Of a DNA stretch of 51,115 nt, positions 30,611-39,571 are shown in pieces; within the stretch, counting starts at the first letter, position 1; every line of letters starts with the position of its first letter. The DNA is taken from positions 1 to 51,115 of the forward strand of contig SFHQ01000011.1 of assembly GCA_004556345.1 (NCBI GenBank). The letters are read 5' to 3'. The position numbers were made by a program, and so were the translations under genes. This stretch comes from Clostridiales bacterium. GTDB lineage: Bacteria > Bacillota > Clostridia > Oscillospirales > Oscillospiraceae. Below the pieces are notes generated by a model. The model searched no databases and was not told the origin of the DNA. It saw only the letters and a list, made by a program, of their open reading frames with translations.

Positions 30611-31830
30611 CAGGCATTGCCTCCTTTCGCTTGCTTGGGCGGGCGCAGGAAGAACCAGAAGAGGACCATGCCCGCGCCGCCCGTTAGGGTGGCCATGCCC
30701 AGCAGGGCGGGGACGCCGGCCAGGTCCAGCAGGTTCCCGCCAAAAAGGCCAGAGAGGACGCTGCCCAGCGTCGTGGCCATGGTGAACCAGGACTGCCCCT
30801 CCACCCGCCGGTCCTCGGCGACGGTCTCGTTGATGTAGTAGATGGAGGCAATGGCGAAGAGGGCGTAGCCGTTCATCTCAAAGATCTGCACGGCGCACAG
30901 CACCCCGATGGTGGGGGCCAGCCACGAGCCGAAGGCGTGCAGGAAAAAGCCCACGCCGGAAAGGCGCGTCCAGACCCGGCTCCCCGCCTTGGTCAGCAGC
31001 CAGGAGAAGCCGAACATCACCGGCAGCTCCAGGATGGATTGCAGGAAGAGGACGGTGCCCATGGAGCCGCTGTCGCCGCCGAGATGCTGGACGATCTGGA
31101 ACTCAAACGTGTTGAGCAGGTTGTGGCTGATGAAGACCAGGCAGGAGGCCAGCAGGACGAAGCCCATGTGGGGGTAGGCCCGCAGAAACGCCTGGCTGTT
31201 TTGCTGGGGGGCTTGCCGGGAAGTTTGCTCGGGGGCGGCCTCTGGCTTCGGTTCCGGGGGCGTGAAGCCGGGGGCCGGGGTCTGAAAGCGGAAGGACAGG
31301 ATCGCCGCAAACAGAACGGCCTGCATGACCAGCATCGCCGCCGCCACGGACCAGGCCCCCAGCCACAGCACCAAGCGCCCGCACGCCGCGGAGAAGATGC
31401 CGAAGGCCATGGACCCCGCGCCGCGGGCGAGGCCGAAGTTGAGCCGGTAGCCCAGGTTCAGGCAGGCCATGCCCAGGGCAGAGCAGAGGGGCATGAGCAG
31501 CTGGACCAGCACCACGAGGCTGCCGTACAGCACGAGCTGCGGGAGCTTGCCCGGCAGGCAGAGCAGGCCCGCGCTGGCGACCAGGGCGATGCCCGCGACC
31601 CCGGCGCAGAAGAGGCGGAGGCTCAGCTTCCGCAGCCGGTCCGCCGCCTGCGAAACGCGGGGCTGGAGCAGGGCCGAGAGCAGGCCGCCGAGGCTGATGA
31701 CCAGGCCGACCTGGGCGTTGGAAAAGCCCTGGTCCAGCAGGTAGACGCTGGAAAAGCTGATGATGCAGCAGTAGCAGGCCCAATAGCTGCTCTGGATGGC
31801 GACAAAGCGGGGGGTGGGCTTGGTCAACAT
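30610..31830 (-). CDS. MFS transporter
   Basis: A 406-residue 12-helix transporter. The N-half starts near FVAIQSSYWACYCCIISFSS; a central cytoplasmic loop (about 195-225) is Pro/Gln/Glu-rich; the C-half resumes with YPHMGFVLLASCLVFISHNL. The layout resembles the MFS_1-like/nucleoside permease-like group. Its stop overlaps the tenI start, so it is translationally coupled to thiamine genes. A role in uptake of a thiamine precursor is plausible but is inference from context only. Confidence 0.83.
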   Translation of the reverse strand: MLTKPTPRFVAIQSSYWACYCCIISFSSVYLLDQGFSNAQVGLVISLGGLLSALLQPRVSQAADRLRKLSLRLFCAGVAGIALVASAGLLCLPGKLPQLVLYGSLVVLVQLLMPLCSALGMACLNLGYRLNFGLARGAGSMAFGIFSAACGRLVLWLGAWSVAAAMLVMQAVLFAAILSFRFQTPAPGFTPPEPKPEAAPEQTSRQAPQQNSQAFLRAYPHMGFVLLASCLVFISHNLLNTFEFQIVQHLGGDSGSMGTVLFLQSILELPVMFGFSWLLTKAGSRVWTRLSGVGFFLHAFGSWLAPTIGVLCAVQIFEMNGYALFAIASIYYINETVAEDRRVEGQSWFTMATTLGSVLSGLFGGNLLDLAGVPALLGMATLTGGAGMVLFWFFLRPPKQAKGGNA

Positions 31831-31833
31831 GGG

Positions 31834-33204
31834 TCACGCCTCCTTTGGAAGCACGGTGCCTTTGGCCTTCTCGTGCCACTTCGCCCGACGGTAGCGGAGG
31901 ATGAGCAGGAGGGCCGTCAGCACCCAGGAGAGGGGGTAGCAGATGGAGATGCCCAGCAGGGTGGGCCAGTGGGGGACCACCAGGAAGACCCACAGGATCC
32001 GCAGGCCGCACACGCCGCCGACGCTGATGACCATGGGCGCCAGCGCATCCCCCGCGCCCCGCAGGGCGTTGGCCAGGACCTCGATGACGGTCCAGATGAA
32101 GTAGAAGGGGGCGAAGTAATAGACGACTTGGGTGGCGTATTGGATCACCTGGGGGTTATCCGTGAAGAGCAGGAAGCAATATTTGGCAAAGATCATGAGC
32201 AGGACGGACAGGACGATGGTCGTGCCCATGGCGATCTGCATGCAGACCTTGACGCTCGCCTTCATGCGGTCGTATTTCCCGGCCCCGTAGTTCTGGCCCA
32301 CGAAGGCCATGATCGCCACGCCGAACGAGACGATGAGGGACCAGTAGATGCCGTCCACCTTGCTGGTGGCCGACCAGGCGGCCACGGCGTCCGTGCCCAG
32401 GTTGTTGATGGGGACCTGAATTAACAGGTTGGAGAAAGCGTACATGGAGCTTTCCACGGCGGCGGGGACGCCGATGCCCAGGATGTGGGTCAGGGTCGGG
32501 CGATGAATTTTCGTCTGCCTGGGCTGGAAGCGGTAGCCCTCCTTGGCCTTGGCCAGCTGGGTCAGGATGAGCAGGGCGCTGACCAGGTTGGAGAGGGAGG
32601 TGGCGATGGCCGCGCCCTCCACGCCGAAGTGAAGGCCCGCCACAAAGACCAGGTCCAGCACGATGTTCAGCAGGCAGCAGAGCATGAGATAGTACAGGGG
32701 CCGCTTGGAGTCACCCACGGCCCGCAAAATGCCGGAGCCCATGTTAAACAGGAGCATGGGGATGGTGCCGACGAAGTACCAGCGGAGGTAGAGCGTGGCG
32801 TCGGCCATGATCTCCTGGGGGTTTTTCAGCCAGACCAGGGACTGCGGGGTGAGCAGGATGCCCACGACGGTGATGACGATGCCGCCGAGGAGACTGAAGG
32901 CGATCGACGTATGGACCGCCCGCGTTAGTTTTTCCTGGTCGTCGGCCCCGTATCCGTGGGAGATGACGACGGTGGCCCCGGAGGAAAGGCCCGTGAAGAT
33001 GCCCACCACCAGCTGGACGATCACCGCCGCCGAGCCGCCCACAGCGGCCAGGGCGTCGGAGCCGAGAAAGCGGCCCACCACGATGGCATCGACGGTGCTA
33101 TAAAACTGCTGAAAGAGCGTGCCTGCGGCGATGGGGAGCAGGAACAGCAGCAGCTGTTTCCAGATGATGCCTTGGGTGAGGTCAAGGTTTTTCGTGCGGG
33201 GCAT
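31834..33204 (-). CDS. MATE-family efflux transporter
   Basis: A 456-residue protein with 12 membrane helices in two repeats, beginning DLTQGIIWKQLLLFLLPIAA and QQFYSTVDAIVVGRFLG, the standard N-terminal MATE signature. The second repeat has FVGQNYGAGKYDRMKAS. These Na+- or H+-driven pumps export cationic drugs and metabolites. First gene of the MATE-MFS-tenI-thiD series, 3 nt before the MFS gene. GGAGG precedes the ATG. Confidence 0.92.
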   Translation of the reverse strand: MPRTKNLDLTQGIIWKQLLLFLLPIAAGTLFQQFYSTVDAIVVGRFLGSDALAAVGGSAAVIVQLVVGIFTGLSSGATVVISHGYGADDQEKLTRAVHTSIAFSLLGGIVITVVGILLTPQSLVWLKNPQEIMADATLYLRWYFVGTIPMLLFNMGSGILRAVGDSKRPLYYLMLCCLLNIVLDLVFVAGLHFGVEGAAIATSLSNLVSALLILTQLAKAKEGYRFQPRQTKIHRPTLTHILGIGVPAAVESSMYAFSNLLIQVPINNLGTDAVAAWSATSKVDGIYWSLIVSFGVAIMAFVGQNYGAGKYDRMKASVKVCMQIAMGTTIVLSVLLMIFAKYCFLLFTDNPQVIQYATQVVYYFAPFYFIWTVIEVLANALRGAGDALAPMVISVGGVCGLRILWVFLVVPHWPTLLGISICYPLSWVLTALLLILRYRRAKWHEKAKGTVLPKEA

Positions 33205-33242
33205 GGGTGGGCCTCCTTTCTATGGTGTCCGGCGGAGCCGGA

Positions 33243-33512
33243 GGGATTGGATGCGTGGGTGCGCGGGGGGCCGGTCTACGTTAGTACACTGCGGAGTGCT
33301 TGCGGTAGGTAGCCCTCATTCGTCTGCTTCGCAGCCACCTTCCCCCTCGGGGAAGGCTTTGCGCAAGTGGTCAATAAACGGGGCGTGGTACCAAGTTTGC
33401 ACGGCGTCCCGAGAGCCTTCCCCGAGGGGGAAGGTGGCCCGGCGCTAGCCGGGTCGGATGAGGGCCACGTCACGTAAGCAGTCCGTAGTGTATCAACGCA
33501 ACACCATTCCTG
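33243..33512. repeat. palindromic ~290-bp element, copy 3 (diverged)
   Basis: Left arm landmarks GTTAGTACACTGCGGAGTGC, CCCTCATTCGTC and CCACCTTCCCCCTCGGGG; right arm GAGGGGGAAGGTGG, GGATGAGGGCCAC and AAGCAGTCCGTAGTGTAT are their inverted counterparts. Outer ends and the centre differ from copies 1 and 2. The gap 33205-33616 holds this element plus an AT-rich stretch before the next gene. Confidence 0.7.
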
Positions 33513-33616
33513 CACTCGACAAACCCCCTTCAGTCGTGTTAGTATCATAGAAGAAATTTTCGAGAAATGCAAGAGACCCGTCAAAAAAACAAAACCAAAA
33601 ACAAAGGAAGATTTTT

Positions 33617-34228
33617 ATGCACATTCCCACCTGCCCCAGCCAGGCCCTGGACATCCTCTCTTTTACGCAGGCGCAAGTCCCCACGAACGACGACTTTGAC
33701 CGCGACAGTTGGCTCTACATCCCCGACCACTACGCCGAGTACCGGTATCTGCTGGGCACGAAGGGGGCCAATCCGCTCATTTGTATTGGCATCAACCCCT
33801 CGACCGCTGCGCCGGGGGCCTTGGACAACACCTTGAAGTCCGTGGAGCGCATCGCCAAGGGGAATGGGTTTGACAGCTTTTTGATGTTCAATGTCTACGC
33901 CCAGCGGGCCACCCGGCCCCAGGACATGGATGAAATCTGCAACGAAGCCCTGCACCGGGAGAACATGGCGGCCTTTCGCTGGGTGCTTTCTCAGGTGGGG
34001 GCGGGGTACACCCCGGCGGTCTGGGCGGCTTGGGGGACCATCATTGAGCAGCGGCCCTATTTGAAGGATTGCCTGCGGGAGATGATCGCCATCGGGGAGG
34101 AATTCCACGCCCGGTGGCTGTGCGCGGGGAAGCGGTCGAAGAAGGGCCACCCCCACCACCCGCTGTATTTGAGAAAGGACGAGCAGGTCCAGCCCTTTCC
34201 CGTGAAAGCATATTTGGAGAGCTTGTAA
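33617..34228 (+). CDS. DUF1643 domain-containing protein
   Basis: A 203-residue soluble protein. The core CIGINPSTAAPGALDNTLKS, followed by FLMFNVYAQRATRP and, later, WAAWGTII and LRKDEQVQPFP, is characteristic of DUF1643, a family of unknown function often found near mobile or prophage genes. AAAGGAAG lies upstream of the ATG. Stands alone with a strong terminator downstream. Confidence 0.87.
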   Translation: MHIPTCPSQALDILSFTQAQVPTNDDFDRDSWLYIPDHYAEYRYLLGTKGANPLICIGINPSTAAPGALDNTLKSVERIAKGNGFDSFLMFNVYAQRATRPQDMDEICNEALHRENMAAFRWVLSQVGAGYTPAVWAAWGTIIEQRPYLKDCLREMIAIGEEFHARWLCAGKRSKKGHPHHPLYLRKDEQVQPFPVKAYLESL

Positions 34229-34286
34229 GGAAACATGAGCCGAGTAAACTGGACGACGAGTAAACTGTTTGCTTCCTAACGATAGA

Positions 34287-34333
34287 AAAAGAGATGATAG
34301 GCGGACGTGGGTCCGGGCTATCATCTCTTTTTT
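34287..34333. terminator. bidirectional terminator
   Basis: AAAAGAGATGATAG (34287-34300) pairs with CTATCATCTCTTTT (34318-34331). A-run on one side and T-run on the other serve the DUF1643 gene and the convergent gene ending at 34339. Confidence 0.88.
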
Positions 34334-34338
34334 GTTAG

Positions 34339-34764
34339 TCAATCAGCTGAGGGCAGATCTAGGATTTGAAGCAGTTCGTTCTGGAGGGCGTCGCCGTCTG
34401 GGATGCGGTACATAAACTTTCCGAAGTAGACGTAATTTGTTTTGCCCAACCAGAAGGTTTTCCAATCGTCCCCCTGGTCCACTTTTTGGCGGACGGTGAT
34501 CTCCAACAAGATGTCTGTGTAAGAGGAGGAAGGGGGCGTTGTCGTGAAGGCGTTTTCCGCCTTATAATTCCGCAGGCAGGCGACGATGGCATCGCTGTCG
34601 AAGGTGGGGATGTCGGTCGGTTGCGCGTCGTAGGTGGGGTTGTAGCGGATGATGAGGACCTCGTAGTCGCTGTTGGGTTTGAGCAGGGGACGGGGGACGA
34701 AGAGGGCGATGACGAGGACGGCTAAGATCGCCAGGATGAGGATCAGGGGGAGACGTCGTTTCAT
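34339..34764 (-). CDS. membrane-anchored protein of unknown function
   Basis: A 141-residue protein with a typical N-terminal anchor (MKRRLPLILILAILAVLVI, helix about 5-25) and an extracytoplasmic domain of about 110 residues containing SDYEVLIIRYNPTYDAQP and WLGKTNYVYFGKFMYRIPDG. No lipobox cysteine. Not recognised. AAAGGAGG lies 8 nt before the ATG. It follows truA by 27 nt on the same strand and may be co-transcribed. Confidence 0.72.
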   Translation of the reverse strand: MKRRLPLILILAILAVLVIALFVPRPLLKPNSDYEVLIIRYNPTYDAQPTDIPTFDSDAIVACLRNYKAENAFTTTPPSSSYTDILLEITVRQKVDQGDDWKTFWLGKTNYVYFGKFMYRIPDGDALQNELLQILDLPSAD

Positions 34765-34791
34765 GGCGGGACCTCCTTTCGTTCAAAACCA

Positions 34792-35538
34792 TCACGACTT
34801 CTCATACCGCACATCCACCAGACAAAGCCCGCAGGCGGGGACGGTCTCTCCGGCGCGTTTGCGGTCCTGGGAGACGAGGATATCCCCCATTTCCTCCGGC
34901 CGGAGGTTGCCGCGGCCGACCTCTAAGAGGGTCCCGACCAGGATGCGGACCATGTGGTAGAGGAAGCCGTTGCCCTCGAAGGTGAAGAGCAGCTCCGGGC
35001 CAAGCTCCTGGATGGTGATGCAGTCAACCCGGCGGACGGTGGATTTTTTCGTGCGCTTGAGGGAGCAGAAGGCCTTGTAGTCGTGCGTGCCGCACAGGTC
35101 CTCGGCGGCGCGGCGCATGGCGGGCACGTCCAGCGTTTCGTGGAGGTGGTAGAGGTAGTTGCGCTCGAAGACGTTCGGCTCGTCGCTGTTCCAGATGCGG
35201 TAGGTGTAGGTCTTGCCGGTGCAGGAGAAGCGGGCGTGGAAGCGCGGCTCGACCTGCTCCAGGGAGACAGCGCCGATGTCGGCGGGGAGGTAGCGGCGCA
35301 GGCCGTCCAGGATCTCCTGGGTGGACAGCTCGGTCTTGGCGCGGAAGGAGACGACCTGGCGCTTGGCGTGGGTCCCGGCGTCGGTGCGGCCGGAGGCGGC
35401 GACCTCGATGGGCTGGTCCAGCAGGCGGGAGAGCAGCGTCTCCAGCTTTCCCTGGATGGTGTGGTCGGTGTTTCCCTGCTTCTGCCAGCCCTTCCAGCGG
35501 GTGCCGTCGTAGCAGAGGGTGAGACGGTAGTTGGGCAT
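34792..35538 (-). CDS. truA: tRNA pseudouridine(38-40) synthase
   Basis: Makes pseudouridine at positions 38-40 of the tRNA anticodon arm. The 248-residue protein starts MPNYRLTLCYDGTRWKGWQ and carries the catalytic SGRTDAGTHA (Asp53); FLYHMVRILVGTLLEVGRG is the C-terminal conserved helix. Start set at the ATG at 35538 behind GAGGAG. The longer frame to 35688 adds a sequence without homology sense. Confidence 0.95.
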   Translation of the reverse strand: MPNYRLTLCYDGTRWKGWQKQGNTDHTIQGKLETLLSRLLDQPIEVAASGRTDAGTHAKRQVVSFRAKTELSTQEILDGLRRYLPADIGAVSLEQVEPRFHARFSCTGKTYTYRIWNSDEPNVFERNYLYHLHETLDVPAMRRAAEDLCGTHDYKAFCSLKRTKKSTVRRVDCITIQELGPELLFTFEGNGFLYHMVRILVGTLLEVGRGNLRPEEMGDILVSQDRKRAGETVPACGLCLVDVRYEKS

Positions 35539-35752
35539 GGGTGCTCTCCTCTTTTCTGCCAAAGTTCTCGTTGCATGGGGGACAAGAAAAAATTCTCCCC
35601 CATTTTGCTCTATTCTACCGGATTTTCCCGGACTTGAAAAGAGGGAAACGGATGTTTTTTTGTTTACTTTGCCATTTTTCTTCCCCAAAGCGCCTGAAAA
35701 ATCTCAAAAGAAAATAGTTTCGTCAAAAAGACGGGAAAATGCCTTGTATAAC

Positions 35753-35781
35753 TTGAAATTTTTGCTAGTATCAGGTAAACT
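35753..35781 (+). promoter_or_regulatory. promoter of NSS transporter gene
   Basis: TTGAAA (35753-35758), 17-nt spacer, TAAACT (35776-35781) in an AT-rich region, with AAGGAGAGAG before the ATG at 35824. Confidence 0.55.
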
Positions 35782-35823
35782 ATAAAAACATCACATCATG
35801 ATTTAAGGAGAGAGAAATTCACT

Positions 35824-37263
35824 ATGGAGACATCCAAACGTGGTCAGTGGGGGAGCAGCTTCGGCTTCCTCATGGCGGCCATCGGCTCGGCCATTGGCCT
35901 GGGCAATCTGTGGGCCTTCCCCTATAAAATGGGTAAGACCGGCGGCTTTGCCTTCCTCGTCCTCTACCTCATCCTGGTCGCCCTGGTGGGCGTCGTGGGG
36001 ATGCTGGGCGAGTTTGCTTTGGGCCGAAAGACCGGCAAAGGCGCAGGCGGCGCGTATGCGGCCCTGGGCAAAAAGTATTCCTTCATTGGCTGGATGGCGG
36101 TCATTTCGCCCTTCCTCATCCTGTCCTTCTACGCGGTGCTGGGCGGCATGGTGCTGCGCTACTGCCTGGGCTTTCTGGTCCAGATCTTCGGCGCGGACGG
36201 CTTCGCCGGGCAGGGCAGCGGCTTCTTCGGCTGGCTGCTGTACAGCGGCCAGAGCATGATCCTCTTCTTCGCCCTCTTCCTGGTCTGCACCATGGCCATC
36301 GTCATGGGCGGCGTGCAGGGGGGCATCGAGAAGTTCAGCAAGGCCGTCATGCCGGCGCTGGGCGTCATCCTCATCGGCATCATCATCTTCGTGGCCATGC
36401 AACCCGGTGCGTTGGAGGGCTACAAGTTTATGTTCAAGCCGGACATGAGCCTCTTCTCCAGCCCCGGCAGCTTCTTTGACGTGCTGAAGACGGCGTCGGG
36501 GCAGGTCTTCTTCTCCCTGTCCATGGCCATGGGTATCAACATCACCTTCGGCTCCTACCTGGACAAGCAGAAGAGCTTGCAGAAGAACGCCGTCATCGTG
36601 CCCCTGTTCGACACCATCTTCGCCGTTCTGGCCGGTATGATGATCCTGCCCGCCTGCGCAGCCTTTCACGTGGACTACGCCCAAGGCCCCGGCCTGCTGT
36701 TTGCCTCCATGCAGAAGGTCTTCCTGGACGGCATGGGCGGCCAGGCCGGCAACATCATCGGCTTCCTGTTCTACTTCCTGGTTTTCATCGCCGCCGTTAC
36801 CTCCTCCATCGCCCTGATGGAGGTGCTGACCTCCGCCGTGGTGGACCGGCAGCTGGACAAGGGCAAGGAACCCAACCGCAAGAAGACGGCCCTCCTCTTC
36901 GCCGTCCTCCAGTTCCTCATCGGCATCCCCGTGGCCCTGGACGCCCTGGGCAGCGGCGGTGCCGTGGTCAAGGCCCCCTACGAGCTGCTGGGCCTGACGA
37001 CAGAGAGCGCAGGCTTCGCCATGTGGAACGACTGCTGGCTGGACTTCTACGACATGCTCACCGAGGGCATTATGATGCCCCTCGGCGCTCTGCTCATGAG
37101 CTTGCTCATGGGCTGGGTGTTCCCCAACCTGGTCAAGGACGAGTGCGAGCAGAGCGGGCATCAATTTAAGGGAGCGGGGTACTTTAAGTTCTGCTTCCGG
37201 TTTGTGATCCCGATCATTATGGTCATCGTGCTCATCACGCAGATCCAGTCGTTCTTCCTGTAA
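35824..37263 (+). CDS. neurotransmitter:sodium symporter family transporter
   Basis: A 479-residue protein with about 12 membrane helices. The start GFLMAAIGSAIGLGNLWAFP is the sodium-site helix 1 of the NSS/SNF family, and helix 6 to 8 contain FFSLSMAMGINITFGSYL. The family imports amino acids or their derivatives with Na+. Length and the 12-helix form (bacterial members often have 11) are within range. Single gene. Confidence 0.92.
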   Translation: METSKRGQWGSSFGFLMAAIGSAIGLGNLWAFPYKMGKTGGFAFLVLYLILVALVGVVGMLGEFALGRKTGKGAGGAYAALGKKYSFIGWMAVISPFLILSFYAVLGGMVLRYCLGFLVQIFGADGFAGQGSGFFGWLLYSGQSMILFFALFLVCTMAIVMGGVQGGIEKFSKAVMPALGVILIGIIIFVAMQPGALEGYKFMFKPDMSLFSSPGSFFDVLKTASGQVFFSLSMAMGINITFGSYLDKQKSLQKNAVIVPLFDTIFAVLAGMMILPACAAFHVDYAQGPGLLFASMQKVFLDGMGGQAGNIIGFLFYFLVFIAAVTSSIALMEVLTSAVVDRQLDKGKEPNRKKTALLFAVLQFLIGIPVALDALGSGGAVVKAPYELLGLTTESAGFAMWNDCWLDFYDMLTEGIMMPLGALLMSLLMGWVFPNLVKDECEQSGHQFKGAGYFKFCFRFVIPIIMVIVLITQIQSFFL

Positions 37264-37282
37264 TTGAATTTGTTCATGGGAA

Positions 37283-37320
37283 AAGGCCCTTCCGAGCTTA
37301 TGCTTGGGAGGGCCTTACTG
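37283..37320. terminator. terminator between NSS gene and recombinase gene
   Basis: AAGGCCCTTCCGAGC and GCTTGGGAGGGCCTT pair over most of their length. The T-run is on the minus strand (TTTTCCC), so it fits the recombinase transcript best. Confidence 0.65.
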
Positions 37321-37350
37321 ATGGCGTTTGATTTGATTCGTGGTTCCGCT

Positions 37351-37971
37351 TCACACCTGCTCCCCGGCGCGTAGGGCGCGGAGCCTGCGGTAGAAGGTGG
37401 ATTTGCCTACCCCGGCCTGCTGCAGGGCCTGCTCCAGGGTGATGGACTGGTCCTGCCAGGCCTGGACGATGCGGTCGAAGTCCTGGGGGACGCGGGCGGG
37501 GGGACGGCCCAGGTGGACGCCGCGGGCGCGGGCGGCGGCGATGCCCTGGGCCTGGCGGGTGCGGATGTTTTCCCGTTCGCTCTGGGCCACGAAGGAGAGA
37601 ATTTGCAGGACGAGATCGGCGATGAAGGTCCCCATGAGGTCCTTGCCGTTGCGGGTGTCCAGGAGGGGCATGTCCAGGACGCAGATGTCCACGCCGATGT
37701 CCTTGGTGAGCAGCCGCCACTGGTTCTGGATGTCCTCGTAGTTGCGGCCCAGGCGGTCGATGCTGGGCACGCAGAGCAGATCCCCGGCCCGCAGGCGCTT
37801 CACCAGGCGCTGGTACTGGGGGCGCTGGAAGTCCTTGCCGGACTGGCGGTCTAAATACAGATGCTCCTGGGGGACGGCGGCGTCGGCCAGGGCGCGGCGC
37901 TGGCGGTCCTCGTTCTGGTCGGTGCTGGACACGCGCATATATCCGAATGTCTGAGCGGCCTGCGGCGCCAT
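37351..37971 (-). CDS. serine recombinase (resolvase/invertase family)
   Basis: A 206-residue small serine recombinase. Catalytic Ser15 lies in GYMRVSSTDQNEDRQ; LCVPSIDRLGRNYEDI contains the conserved Asp-Arg pair; SERENIRTRQAQGIAAARARG is the E-helix; the C-terminus has a helix-turn-helix (LEQALQQAGVGKSTFYRRL). The domain order matches Tn3-type resolvases and Gin/Hin invertases. No transposase or other mobile gene lies next to it, so it is either a solitary resolvase remnant or acts on a nearby site. AAGGGGG precedes the ATG. Confidence 0.92.
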   Translation of the reverse strand: MAPQAAQTFGYMRVSSTDQNEDRQRRALADAAVPQEHLYLDRQSGKDFQRPQYQRLVKRLRAGDLLCVPSIDRLGRNYEDIQNQWRLLTKDIGVDICVLDMPLLDTRNGKDLMGTFIADLVLQILSFVAQSERENIRTRQAQGIAAARARGVHLGRPPARVPQDFDRIVQAWQDQSITLEQALQQAGVGKSTFYRRLRALRAGEQV

Positions 37972-38125
37972 GGCAAACGACCCCCTTCCTGCGGTACTTT
38001 TCTTGCGTAGCGTTCCCTCTTAGGATAGCAAAAAACTGGGCGCTGGGAACTAGAAATTTTATTGCCGGTGCTAAAGGATACACAATATTTTGGTCAAAAT
38101 TCCTGAAAACCTTCGGTTTTTTGGC

Positions 38126-38154
38126 TTGACGTATCGGTAAATTTAGGGTAGAAT
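38126..38154 (+). promoter_or_regulatory. promoter of the MFS gene at 38.2 kb
   Basis: TTGACG (38126-38131), 17-nt spacer, TAGAAT (38149-38154). Confidence 0.7.
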
Positions 38155-38204
38155 GACAGAAATGTTTCAAGTGTCCGCCTTGATTTTGCAACTTAACTTG
38201 CACG

Positions 38205-38220
38205 CAGAGCAGCTGCTCTG
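38205..38220. promoter_or_regulatory. 16-bp perfect palindrome in the MFS leader
   Basis: CAGAGCAGCTGCTCTG lies 50 nt downstream of the -10 box and 26 nt upstream of the start codon, flanked by an outer GTGTCC/GGACAC pair. It could be an operator or a leader hairpin close to the ribosome binding site. Confidence 0.5.
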
Positions 38221-38246
38221 TGGGACACGGGAGGAGGTTTGCAACC

Positions 38247-39467
38247 ATGCCGCCAAAAACCATCGGCCCCCGTAGAGCCATTGCCATTGAGATCATCCTG
38301 TTTCTGGCCTATGCGTTTTTCAGCGCGTCCTGGATGGTCGGCTCTGTGGTGACCAACGACATGATCCAGGAGTTCGGGGTGGGGCATGTGCCCTCCTCCG
38401 TGAACAACGCCATCTCCGCGGCCAAGATCGTGGGCAACTTTGTGGCGGCCTGGATCCTGGTCAAGCTGGGACCGAAGAAGACCGTCGCCTTCTCCTGCCT
38501 GCTCACCTGCGCGGTCATCATCGGGGCGCTGTCCACGTCCTTCCCGTTCGTTATTCTCAGCCGGTTTTTGCTGGGCTTCGGCGGGGCCGTGCTGATGATC
38601 TGCATGACGCCCTACGTCGTCTACTGCTTCTCCCCGAAGCAGCAGCCCATCTTCATCGGCATCAACAACGCCGGGCCGAACACAGGCAATCTCATCGCGC
38701 TCTTCAGCATCTCCGCCGTGCGGGCGTGGCTGGTCTCCTGGCGGAGCGTGATTTTGTTCTATGGCCTGTTCAGCGTGATCCTGCTGGTCCTGTGGCTCAT
38801 CGTCGGGCGGGGCTATCCCATCGCCGCCACGCCCAAGCAGACGGACCAGAGCGCGGGCGGGAAGCTCTACCGATACAAGGACGGCCTGAAAGAACCGTTC
38901 CTCTATGAGTTCATCTTCACGATGACCGGGCGGCTGGTCATGTACACAGTCGTGCTCTATCTCTTCCCCCTGCACCCGGACTTTACGGTGGACTCGCAGT
39001 TTATCTCCACGATGATCGCCCTCACCGGCATCCCGGGGACCATCCTCGGCATCGTGCTGGCCAAGAAGCTCAAGCGCCAGATCACCCTCTTCCGCTTCTC
39101 CGGCTTTGCCCAGTCCATCGCGTTCTTCGTGATGATCCTGACCCCGTCGGGGGCGGTGGCGACGGCGTGCGCCATCCTGATGGGCGTTGTGATCTTCATC
39201 TCCACGCCCTCCCTCTTCACCCTGCCGGCCCGGATGCCGGGGGCGAACCCGCAGAAGGTCGCCGTCATTATGACGCTGTACTGGACGGGGGCGTATATCC
39301 TGCAAATGATCGTCTACGCCGTCATCGTCCACCTGGCCAACGTGACCACCTGGAAGACGGCCATGCTCTTCACCGCCTTCTACTCCCTGACCTTCCTGGT
39401 GGGCACCTTCCTGCTGCCGGACTTCGACAAGCCCAGGACGCGGGAGGAGCGGGCGCAAAATCGCTGA
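38247..39467 (+). CDS. MFS transporter
   Basis: A 406-residue 12-helix major facilitator. N-half: AIEIILFLAYAFFSASWMVG, then the helix 2-3 loop KLGPKKTVAF in place of the usual RxGxRR motif, and SRFLLGFGGAVLMIC. C-half resumes near YEFIFTMTGRLVMYTVV. The ATG at 38247 sits 8 nt behind GGAGGAGG; an upstream in-frame ATG at 38220 overlaps the palindrome and lacks a site. Substrate unknown. Confidence 0.87.
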   Translation: MPPKTIGPRRAIAIEIILFLAYAFFSASWMVGSVVTNDMIQEFGVGHVPSSVNNAISAAKIVGNFVAAWILVKLGPKKTVAFSCLLTCAVIIGALSTSFPFVILSRFLLGFGGAVLMICMTPYVVYCFSPKQQPIFIGINNAGPNTGNLIALFSISAVRAWLVSWRSVILFYGLFSVILLVLWLIVGRGYPIAATPKQTDQSAGGKLYRYKDGLKEPFLYEFIFTMTGRLVMYTVVLYLFPLHPDFTVDSQFISTMIALTGIPGTILGIVLAKKLKRQITLFRFSGFAQSIAFFVMILTPSGAVATACAILMGVVIFISTPSLFTLPARMPGANPQKVAVIMTLYWTGAYILQMIVYAVIVHLANVTTWKTAMLFTAFYSLTFLVGTFLLPDFDKPRTREERAQNR

Positions 39468-39497
39468 GGCGATTGCTTTTTCTAGGATAAAACAACA

Positions 39498-39537
39498 AAA
39501 GCGTTCTTTCCCATCGAAACGGGGAGGAACGCTTTTT
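39498..39537 (+). terminator. intrinsic terminator after MFS gene
   Basis: AAAGCGTTC-TTTCCC pairs with GGGGAGG-AACGCTTT, followed by a T run. It stands between convergent MFS genes. Confidence 0.8.
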
Positions 39538-39571
39538 CGCTTCTTGTCTTTTTATTCTGCTTTGTGTTCTG

